From Anaerolineales bacterium (GTDB lineage: Bacteria; Chloroflexota; Anaerolineae; 4572-78; NAK82), in the NCBI GenBank assembly GCA_024643945.1, contig JAHELX010000096.1, forward strand, positions 1 to 13,660: DNA of 13,660 bases, written 5' to 3'. The position numbers were made by a program, and so were the translations under genes. Numbering within the stretch: the stretch's first letter is position 1; each line of letters begins with the position of its first letter. Below the pieces are notes generated by a model. It was not told where the DNA came from. It saw nothing but the letters and a program-made list of their open reading frames with translations, and did no database searches. Below are positions 8,610 to 13,660 of the stretch, piece after piece.

Positions 8610-8753
8610 GGGTGCGTTCATTTCGGGGGGCGAACCCCACCCCCAGCCCCTCCCCGTGCCGGGGAGGGGTGCAGTTCTCCCCCTTCCCTGCGAGGGAAGG
8701 GGGCCGGGGGGTTAGGTCCTCAGGATAGTCTGCCCCGAAATCCAAACACACCC
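8610..8753. mobile_element. Second inverted-repeat (MITE-like) element with related ends
   Basis: The ends read GGGTGCGTTCATTTCGGGG at the left (8610) and, on the opposite strand from 8753, GGGTGTGTTTGGATTTCGGGG: imperfect terminal inverted repeats with a 2-nt indel. The interior differs from the first element and holds two perfect hairpins: CCCCTCCCC/GGGGAGGGG (8647-8655 with 8661-8669), and an 11-bp stem (8679-8689 with 8693-8703) with a GCG loop. The left end matches that of the 4402 element, so both appear to belong to one family. The possible target duplication is poor (TGGCCCAAC against CGGCCCGGC, overlapping the element end by one base). There is no coding potential. It lies between the glucosidase stop and the bacterioferritin promoter and could act as a transcription barrier. 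Confidence 0.62.
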
Positions 8754-8769
8754 GGCCCGGCCTTGGAGT

Positions 8770-8798
8770 TTGTTCTGATACACACATCGTGATATACT
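8770..8798 (+). promoter_or_regulatory. Candidate bacterioferritin promoter
   Basis: TTGTTC (8770-8775) and TATACT (8793-8798) are 17 bp apart, and the -10 is extended by TGA (8790-8792). It lies 59 nt before the ATG at 8858. I see no classical Fur box over it. Confidence 0.55.
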
Positions 8799-8857
8799 GA
8801 ACATATGCCCAGGTCAGTAATTTGAAACATATATTTATCACACTCAGGGAGGAAAGG

Positions 8858-9325
8858 ATGAAAGGCAACGAAAAGATCCTGGAAACATTGAACGCGCTTC
8901 TTGCGGATGAACTGACGGCGATCAACCAGTACATGGTGCATTCTGAGATGTGCGCGAACTGGGGGTACGAGCGGCTTCACGAAGCGATCGAGAAGCGGGC
9001 TTTCACAGAAATGAGGCATGCAGAAAAACTGATCGCCCGCATCCTCTTCCTCGAAGGAAGGCCGGTTGTCAGCAAACTGAACCCAATCTCCATTGGCCCC
9101 GAAGTCGAGGCTCAGCACAAGAATGACTTGCTGGCCGAGGAAGGCGCTGTGAAGGCCTACAATGAGGGCATCCGGCTGGCCGTCGAGGTCGGCGACAACG
9201 GGACCCGAGAACTTCTCGAATCGATCCTTACGGACGAGGAAGATCACATCGACTGGATCGAGGCACAACTCGACCAGATCAAGCAGATGGCGATTCAGAA
9301 CTACCTGGTGGAGCAGATCGATTAG
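8858..9325 (+). CDS. bfr: Bacterioferritin
   Basis: A 155-residue iron-storage protein that assembles into a 24-mer shell, oxidises Fe(II) at a di-iron centre and stores Fe(III). Seen: ferroxidase ligands Glu18, Glu51, His54, Glu94, Glu127 and His130 all at the standard Bfr positions, Tyr25 near the site, and Met52, the residue that binds haem at subunit interfaces. It should therefore be an active haem-containing subunit, not a degenerate partner. The frame opens at 8822 with a TTG, but GGAGG (8848-8852) five bases before the ATG at 8858 fixes the start. It is a single-gene unit with its own promoter and a strong terminator. No bacterioferritin-associated ferredoxin or second bfr gene is present in the window. 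Confidence 0.97.
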   Translation: MKGNEKILETLNALLADELTAINQYMVHSEMCANWGYERLHEAIEKRAFTEMRHAEKLIARILFLEGRPVVSKLNPISIGPEVEAQHKNDLLAEEGAVKAYNEGIRLAVEVGDNGTRELLESILTDEEDHIDWIEAQLDQIKQMAIQNYLVEQID

Positions 9326-9375
9326 CTCACCTGCTCACACCCGTCTCTCATTCTGTGACGGTTTCTGTCCCTTGC

Positions 9376-9408
9376 AGACCCCGCCTGATGTGGCGGGGTC
9401 TCTGTTTT
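9376..9408 (+). terminator. Intrinsic terminator after bfr
   Basis: AGACCCCGCC (9376-9385) pairs perfectly with GGCGGGGTCT (9392-9401) across a 6-nt loop, followed by TCTGTTTT. It is a GC-rich ten-base-pair stem with a T tail, about 50 nt after the bfr stop. Confidence 0.92.
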
Positions 9409-9692
9409 AAAGTTTGAAACCGCTCCCGCGATACATCGTATGACTACGGATCAGTAAATAAATAACTTCCTGCCTTTGTGGCGGATTTCGTGGAGAAAAC
9501 GGTTAGAAGTGCGGGAACTCATTCTTTTATGGATCCTACGCAACACACCTCTGGCGAGTAGCGCAGTATCCTCTCTGATGCCTAAAACTCAAAACGCGAC
9601 GCTTACCGGACTTTGACTGGATGTATGTCCCCCGCTGCTACCGAAAACTGAAAGTCGGTGTTGCCATCAGCATCTCTGATATAAAAGCCGAA
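9409..9692. other. Intergenic stretch with no recognised feature
   Basis: About 280 bp between the bfr terminator and the alr promoter. I see no convincing ORF with a ribosome site, no RNA gene and no transposon ends. Minor items are a short stem (ACCGA...TCGGT around 9638-9657) and an AT-rich TATAAA near 9680. Confidence 0.5.
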
Positions 9693-9722
9693 TTGACATC
9701 CTGCTGTCAGCTATGTTAAAGT
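9693..9722 (+). promoter_or_regulatory. Candidate alanine racemase promoter
   Basis: A perfect -35 TTGACA (9693-9698), an 18-bp spacer, and TAAAGT (9717-9722) preceded by TGT as an extended -10. The dyad TGACA-N6-TGTCA (9694-9709) overlaps the -35 and spacer and may be an operator. Confidence 0.5.
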
Positions 9723-9789
9723 CTCCCCATCCTTCCGGCAAGATCCTGCGCATTCTCCCCGGTAATTGGGGTGACGGGAGGCTGTAGAG

Positions 9790-9861
9790 ATGAAACGCGC
9801 CACACCAGTTGGGAGAGGCAAATGGAGATACACGACGAATTTCCTGTGTGGGCTCAAATAG
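9790..9861 (+). CDS. Possible 23-codon upstream ORF overlapping the alr start
   Basis: An ATG at 9790, preceded by a good GGGAGG (9776-9781) at eight-base spacing, opens a short frame (MKRATPVGRG... to CGLK) that ends in TAG at 9859-9861. It overlaps the first 13 codons of alr in another frame. The Shine-Dalgarno site is at least as good as that of alr, so it may be translated and affect alr initiation. It may equally be chance, as the peptide resembles nothing I recognise. Confidence 0.25.
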   Translation: MKRATPVGRGKWRYTTNFLCGLK

Positions 9862-10988
9862 ACCTGGATACCATTGCCCACAATATAACCGCCATTAAGC
9901 AGCATGTGGGTGAGCGGGTGAGCGTAATGGCTGTGGTCAAGGCCAATGCCTATGGGCACGGCGCGGAGCCGGTGGCCCGGGTGGCCCTGGAAAGCGGTGC
10001 TGCGTGGCTGGCGGTCAACCGCCTCGGCGAAGGGGTGGCGCTGCGCCTGGCCGGGATCCGCGCCCCAATTCTGGTGATGGGCTACACCCCGGCCGCCGGA
10101 GCGATGACAGCAGTGACCCACGATCTGAGACTGACGGTAACCTCTCCTCCCCTGGCCGAAGCCCTTTCGGCTTCGGCCAGGGTGGCCGGCAAAACCTCTC
10201 CCGTTCATGTTAAGATTGACACCGGGATGGGCCGCTTTGGGCTCTTGCCCGAAGAGGCGGTAGATTTCATTCGTGCTCTTTCCCGGCTGCCCGGGCTGCA
10301 ATTGGAGGGCGTGTATACCCACTTTGCTATTGCCGAACTACCTGATAAAAGCTACACGCATCGACAGTTTGCCATTTATCTAGAAATACTGGCCGCGCTG
10401 GAGGGGGAGGGCATTCAGGTGCCCATGCGGCACGTCGCCAACAGCGCGGCCACGCTGGACCTGCCGGAAATGCACCTGGACGCAGTGCGGCCTGGCATCG
10501 CCATCTATGGCCTGTCCCCATCAGATGAGGTGGAGCCGGCCGTTCCCTTGCGCCCGGCGCTGACGCTGAAGAGTCGCGTGGGCCGGGTGCGTACTCTGCC
10601 GGCTGGAAGCAGCATCTCCTATGGACGGACATTCGTCACTCAATGCCCTACCCCGGTGGCTCTCGTCCCCGGCGGCTACGGTGACGGCTATATGCGCCGC
10701 AATTCGAACCGGGGAGTGGTGCTCATCCACGGCCGGCGGGCGCCCATCCGGGGACGGGTGTGCATGGACCAGTTCGTGGTAGAAATATCGGGCATCGAAG
10801 GCGTGAAGCCGGATGACGAGGTAGTGCTCATCGGGCGCCAGGGAGACGAGGTGCTCTCGGCCGAGGAAGTGGCCCGCTGGGGGGAGACCATCAACTACGA
10901 GGTGGTCACCCAGTTGATGCCCCGCATTCCGCGCGTTTATCTGCGTGGAGGAGAAGTGGTGTCCGTTACGCGCGAGGACGGGGAGTAG
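9822..10988 (+). CDS. alr: Alanine racemase
   Basis: A 388-residue PLP enzyme that interconverts L- and D-alanine and supplies D-alanine for peptidoglycan. Seen: the PLP lysine Lys40 in AVVKANAYGHG, KIDTGMGRFG (131-140) in the barrel, RPGIAIYG (223-230), the second catalytic base Tyr267 in ISYGRTF, GYGDGYMRR (285-293), and CMDQ (314-317). The C-terminal beta domain is complete, and length is typical. The frame is open back to 9771, but I chose the ATG at 9822 because GGGAGAGG (9811-9818) precedes it and MEIHDEFPVWAQIDL is the usual start. It has its own promoter and converges on the LysW-like gene with only 14 bp between stops. No acpS, yjeE or toxin-antitoxin neighbour, often found near alr, is present. 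A perfect 14-bp hairpin lies within the gene. Confidence 0.96.
   Translation: MEIHDEFPVWAQIDLDTIAHNITAIKQHVGERVSVMAVVKANAYGHGAEPVARVALESGAAWLAVNRLGEGVALRLAGIRAPILVMGYTPAAGAMTAVTHDLRLTVTSPPLAEALSASARVAGKTSPVHVKIDTGMGRFGLLPEEAVDFIRALSRLPGLQLEGVYTHFAIAELPDKSYTHRQFAIYLEILAALEGEGIQVPMRHVANSAATLDLPEMHLDAVRPGIAIYGLSPSDEVEPAVPLRPALTLKSRVGRVRTLPAGSSISYGRTFVTQCPTPVALVPGGYGDGYMRRNSNRGVVLIHGRRAPIRGRVCMDQFVVEISGIEGVKPDDEVVLIGRQGDEVLSAEEVARWGETINYEVVTQLMPRIPRVYLRGGEVVSVTREDGE
10150..10182 (+). repeat. Perfect 14-bp inverted repeat inside alr
   Basis: CCCTGGCCGAAGCC (10150-10163) and GGCTTCGGCCAGGG (10169-10182) are exact reverse complements with a CTTTC loop. It falls in the codons for PLAEALSASARVAG. The stem should be very stable in the mRNA. 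There is no T-tract, so it is not a terminator. Confidence 0.8.
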
Positions 10989-11002
10989 TATGTGCTGGTT
11001 CA

Positions 11003-11212
11003 CTAGTCCCAATTCTCGTCATCTACCTCCCAATTATGTTCGAATTCGCTGTAAGCCCAATCCAGCTCCAGCGGTTTCAGGTTGATGATTTCCAGGTGAG
11101 CGCCACAGTTGGAGCACACGATTTTCTGCCCCTCCCTGGGGTCAGACCCCAGGGTGATGGCCTGTTTGCAATCCAGGCAGAAGGCTATCACCTTGCCCCT
11201 TACTTTCTCCAT
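11003..11212 (-). CDS. LysW-like small zinc-ribbon protein
   Basis: A 69-residue acidic protein with a C4 zinc ribbon: Cys12-x2-Cys15 and Cys33-x2-Cys36 (CSNCGAHLEI), followed by PLELDWAYSEFE and an acidic Trp-containing tail. This matches LysW, the amino-group carrier protein of the Thermus-type lysine/arginine pathway, which carries substrates on the C-terminal Glu of an EDWGE motif. Here the tail is DDENWD, ending in Asp, so the canonical attachment residue is missing. No lysX/argX, lysZ or lysY gene is in the window. It may be a divergent paralogue with another role. The start is uncertain: ATG at 11212 begins MEKVRGK, while an in-frame GTG at 11227 would add five residues; neither has an ideal ribosome site. 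It converges on alr. Confidence 0.75.
   Translation of the reverse strand: MEKVRGKVIAFCLDCKQAITLGSDPREGQKIVCSNCGAHLEIINLKPLELDWAYSEFEHNWEVDDENWD
11134..11154. repeat. Perfect palindrome inside the LysW-like gene
   Basis: CCCTGGGGTC (11134-11143) and GACCCCAGGG (11145-11154) are exact reverse complements around a single A. It encodes the loop between the two CxxC knuckles (TLGSDPRE). It may be a repeat-type sequence accommodated in the gene, or chance codon choice. Confidence 0.7.
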
Positions 11213-11313
11213 ATCTCCCCACCCCACTTATCGAACGAGACCTGCCATTCTCAACAGCCGCTCTTCAAACTAACGTAACCACATGATAGCTCACAAATGT
11301 GTTAATGGCATGG

Positions 11314-11410
11314 AAAAGAGCTACGAAAGGTGTCGTAAATGAGACGGGCCTGTGCGAGTTTTGCAATAACTCGCTGCTAAACTCCTGAACCATCACGCCG
11401 TAGCTTTTTT
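11314..11410 (+). other. Nested inverted repeats upstream of the C45 gene
   Basis: AAAAGAGCTACG (11314-11325) can pair with CGTAGCTTTTTT (11399-11410), 11 of 12 positions, enclosing a perfect 7-bp hairpin GCGAGTT/AACTCGC (11354-11360 with 11368-11374). The right arm ends in six Ts. It lies before the -10 at 11436, so it is outside the C45 leader unless another promoter is used. It could be a small structured RNA with a terminator, a decayed repeat, or an operator region. I see no clear promoter for it. Confidence 0.3.
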
Positions 11411-11432
11411 CTTCCCTTTTGATCCTCTGGTG

Positions 11433-11441
11433 TGCTATAAT
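11433..11441 (+). promoter_or_regulatory. Extended -10 promoter of the C45 gene
   Basis: TGCTATAAT is a perfect extended -10 about 73 nt before the ATG at 11514. The -35 region (around 11413-11418) is pyrimidine-rich and poor. It is the same TGn-TATAAT style as the glucosidase promoter. Confidence 0.65.
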
Positions 11442-11513
11442 GCTGGAGTTATGATTTATTTTCATTGCGAAACGTCCCTGAGAGGACAAAAGATCGCCTG
11501 ATTGGAGTTTTTT

Positions 11514-12641
11514 ATGACAGATACCATTCATTCTTCATCCTATACGGGTGGAGCCCCTGGCATTAGCCAACCTGTGCCCATCGTCTACGTAGAAGGGAGC
11601 CATTACGAGATGGGGAGGCAAATCGGGGTGGATCGCCAGGAGGTTGTGCATCAGATGCTGGCTACCTATCGCCGCTATTTCGAAAGAGAGGGAGAAAAGA
11701 TAGAGATAGCTGACTGGGACGAAGCTGTCCTCCACGCGCGTAAGTATCTCCCTTTCGCGGAGGAAAGCGTGTACCAATACGTGCAAGAACTGCAAGGTAT
11801 CGCCGATGGCGCCGAAGTTGACTTCAACGATTTGTTGGTGCTCAATTGCGTCGAGGCCATAACCGAGGATGCGCTACACACCGGTTGTACCAGCCTGGCT
11901 GCTGCGCCTGAGGTGACCGCCGACGGCTCTCTCCTGGTCGGGCATAATGAAGACTGGCTACCGGATGACATTGACAACCTTTACCTGGTGCACGCCCGGC
12001 CAGACGACGAGCCGGCCTACCTGGCCATCACCTACGGTGGATTACTACCCAACATTGGGTTTAACGAATATGGCATTGCTCAGTGCTGCGACTCAGTTTA
12101 CCCGAATGATGCCCGCATTGGCGTGCCTCGCATTTTCGTCTCCCGGGCGGTCCTGGCTGCCCGCACCCTGGCCGACGCCATCCGCGCCGCCCTCAACCGC
12201 CGCCGGGCAGCCGGCTACAATCACCTCATCGTGCACGTGAGTGGGGAGATGTACAACGTCGAAGTCTCCGCCGAAGATTTCGACGTCATCTATGGAATTG
12301 ATGGCATGTTGGCGCATACCAACAATTATCTGTCGCGGCGTATGCGGGCCATCGAAAAGGATAGCGACGAGTTGATTGCCTCGCGGGTGCGCTACAACCG
12401 GGCGATCCGCTTGATGCGCAGCCAGCGCGGCAAGTTAAGTCTAAAATCTTTCAAAGCCTTTCTCTCCGACCACGTCAACTACCCGCAGTCCATTTGCAAT
12501 CACATCGACGAGAGCGAGCCGCCCCTGGAGCGCCAACAAACCATCGCTTCATTGCTCATAGATCTCACAGCGCATAGCTTGAATGTCGCATGGGGGCCGC
12601 CATGTCAAACCGAGTACTACAGCTATAAGTTGGAAGTGTAA
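11514..12641 (+). CDS. C45-type Ntn hydrolase/acyltransferase (AAT/choloylglycine-like)
   Basis: A 375-residue protein of the peptidase C45 group, related to fungal acyl-CoA:6-aminopenicillanate acyltransferase. Bacterial members mostly lack a known substrate. Seen: VEGSHYEMGRQIG (26-38), the usual N-terminal signature; the autocleavage and nucleophile site HTGCTSLAA with Cys125; GHNEDW (143-148), the conserved partner motif; then an alpha-beta-beta-alpha-like C-terminal half with NEYGIAQCC. By family analogy it would cleave itself before Cys125 to free an N-terminal cysteine that acts on amide bonds. There is no signal peptide. The ATG at 11514 has GGAG six bases upstream and is preferred to a TTG at 11502. 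The propeller gene begins 27 nt after the stop, so the pair form an operon, probably for peptide or amide turnover. Confidence 0.9.
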   Translation: MTDTIHSSSYTGGAPGISQPVPIVYVEGSHYEMGRQIGVDRQEVVHQMLATYRRYFEREGEKIEIADWDEAVLHARKYLPFAEESVYQYVQELQGIADGAEVDFNDLLVLNCVEAITEDALHTGCTSLAAAPEVTADGSLLVGHNEDWLPDDIDNLYLVHARPDDEPAYLAITYGGLLPNIGFNEYGIAQCCDSVYPNDARIGVPRIFVSRAVLAARTLADAIRAALNRRRAAGYNHLIVHVSGEMYNVEVSAEDFDVIYGIDGMLAHTNNYLSRRMRAIEKDSDELIASRVRYNRAIRLMRSQRGKLSLKSFKAFLSDHVNYPQSICNHIDESEPPLERQQTIASLLIDLTAHSLNVAWGPPCQTEYYSYKLEV

Positions 12642-12668
12642 TCACCCAACTCACCAGGAGGGAAAGCC

Positions 12669-13660
12669 ATGAAACCCACCATTCTTAAAGAGGAGCGCAA
12701 CGGCTGGCCAGCCCAATTGCGCCCCGATCTAAAACTTCCAATCCCGTGGAGCCTTGAGCTGTTGGTCGGCGTCAACCGGGTGCACCATCACGCCCTCTCG
12801 CCCAACGCCGACCGGATTGCTTTTATCTGGGAACGAGAAGGAAACAGCGATCTCTGGCTGGTCCGCGCCGACGGTTCGGGCTGGCCGCAGCGGTTGACAT
12901 TCGACCGGCCTGCCCAGACCTACTGGTCGGATGCCAGCCCGCGCTGGAGCCCGGATGGCCAGTGGTTAGTCTATGCCAGTCGGCGTGACATCTGGACAGT
13001 ACCCAGTGCGGGAGGTAAAGCTCGCCGGTTGACCGATTACCGGCATGGTGACTTCAGTCCGATATTCAGCCCGGACGGCCAACGGGTCTATTATCTCAGC
13101 GGCCGAAGGGTATTTCGTAACCTCTGCTACACTACGCTTGATGGGGAGTGGCCGATCCCCCTGACACATTTTGAATCCGACGTGTCTGACCCGCAGCCCT
13201 CGCCAGATGGCAAGACTATTGCCTTTGTTTATCACCCCCGGAAGGACCTCAACCGTAGCGAAATCTGCCTGGTGCCGGCTGAAGGCGGCGATGTACAACA
13301 TCTGACGGGGACGCCGCAAGTCTGGGATTCGCACCCTCGCTGGTCGCCCGGTGGCAAGTATATGGCGTTCCTATCCGACCAAAGTGGCTGGCGAGAACTC
13401 TATCAGATCGACGTGACTTCAGGTGAAGTACGCCAACTGACGACCTTCAACGCCGACGTGCAGGGTTTTGCCTGGAGCCCGCGAGGAGACGAGATAGCGC
13501 TGGTCGTCAATCATCAAGGGGCGGGTGATCTGTATCTATTGGAACTGGAATCTTTGGAATTGCGGGTGTTACGCGCCGCTCAGGGCTGGCACAGTTTACC
13601 CCAGTGGAGTCCGGATGGCAGGTGGGTGACTGTGGAATTTGAGAGTCCCATTCAGCCCCC
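12669..13660 (+). CDS. Seven-bladed propeller protein, probably S9 family peptidase (N-terminal part, cut by the window end)
   Basis: An open frame of 330 codons that runs off the window with no stop. The start ATG has a good GGAGGG six bases upstream. Seven TolB/PD40-type blades are visible, with SPDG-like turns at about residues 44, 94, 134, 178, 226, 270 and 314 (RWSPDGQW, IFSPDGQR, QPSPDGKT, RWSPGGKY, AWSPRGDE, QWSPDGRW). No signal peptide is seen, which argues against periplasmic TolB. The layout fits the propeller of a cytoplasmic prolyl oligopeptidase or acylaminoacyl peptidase (S9), whose catalytic alpha/beta-hydrolase domain with GxSxGG would follow beyond the edge. That domain is not seen, so the peptidase call is inference. 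It is co-transcribed with the C45 gene. Confidence 0.85.
   Translation, partial: MKPTILKEERNGWPAQLRPDLKLPIPWSLELLVGVNRVHHHALSPNADRIAFIWEREGNSDLWLVRADGSGWPQRLTFDRPAQTYWSDASPRWSPDGQWLVYASRRDIWTVPSAGGKARRLTDYRHGDFSPIFSPDGQRVYYLSGRRVFRNLCYTTLDGEWPIPLTHFESDVSDPQPSPDGKTIAFVYHPRKDLNRSEICLVPAEGGDVQHLTGTPQVWDSHPRWSPGGKYMAFLSDQSGWRELYQIDVTSGEVRQLTTFNADVQGFAWSPRGDEIALVVNHQGAGDLYLLELESLELRVLRAAQGWHSLPQWSPDGRWVTVEFESPIQP

Noticed and set aside
8601..8762. Target-site duplication around the second element
   Set aside because: The best match, TGGCCCAAC against CGGCCCGGC, is 6 of 9 and needs a one-base overlap with the element end; too weak to claim.
9409..9692. RNA gene or riboswitch in the bfr-alr gap
   Set aside because: Only short, weak stems; no tRNA cloverleaf or known riboswitch core could be traced by eye.

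Overview
The window is a gene-dense bacterial chromosome segment of moderately high GC. There is no rRNA, tRNA, CRISPR array, phage gene or transposase. The gene set resembles a Chloroflexota (Anaerolineae- or Caldilineae-like) genome: a DppA-type M55 peptidase, a GST-type YjbQ, a DUF299 kinase/phosphorylase, a LysW-like zinc ribbon, a short TPR protein with one membrane anchor, and C-rich hairpin repeats between genes. This placement is an inference from gene content, with no marker gene to confirm it.

Left half, minus strand (about 7090 down to 10): eight genes run in one direction from a promoter near 7062-7090. In transcription order they are a TPR/membrane-anchored protein, a 93-residue conserved hypothetical protein, an MFS transporter of the NaGLT1/MFSD4 type (4-bp stop/start overlap with the preceding gene), a PpsR/DUF299 regulator of PEP synthase or PPDK, a YjbQ family protein, an M55 D-aminopeptidase, a zinc alcohol dehydrogenase and a short-chain dehydrogenase. 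Two structured sites interrupt the series. A 133-bp inverted-repeat element flanked by a perfect 9-bp direct repeat lies between the transporter and ppsR. Tandem hairpins lie between ppsR and yjbQ.

Centre, plus strand: a GH1 beta-glucosidase reads divergently from the TPR gene, with an extended -10 promoter. After it comes a second inverted-repeat element, whose termini match those of the first. Then come a promoter, a bacterioferritin with every ferroxidase ligand and the haem methionine, and a clear intrinsic terminator.

Right part: alanine racemase (plus) is preceded by a promoter and a 23-codon ORF that overlaps its start. It converges on a small LysW-like zinc-ribbon gene (minus). A divergent pair of plus-strand genes follows: a C45-type Ntn acyltransferase/peptidase and a peptidase-like seven-bladed propeller protein cut off by the window edge.

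The neighbouring operons concern unrelated housekeeping: carbon flux control, sugar uptake and cleavage, iron storage, D-alanine supply and peptide turnover. I found no defence island or obvious biosynthetic cluster. The most notable signals are the two non-autonomous element copies that share terminal sequences but have different cores, the hairpin group at 3473-3556, and the orphan LysW-like protein with an altered C-terminus.
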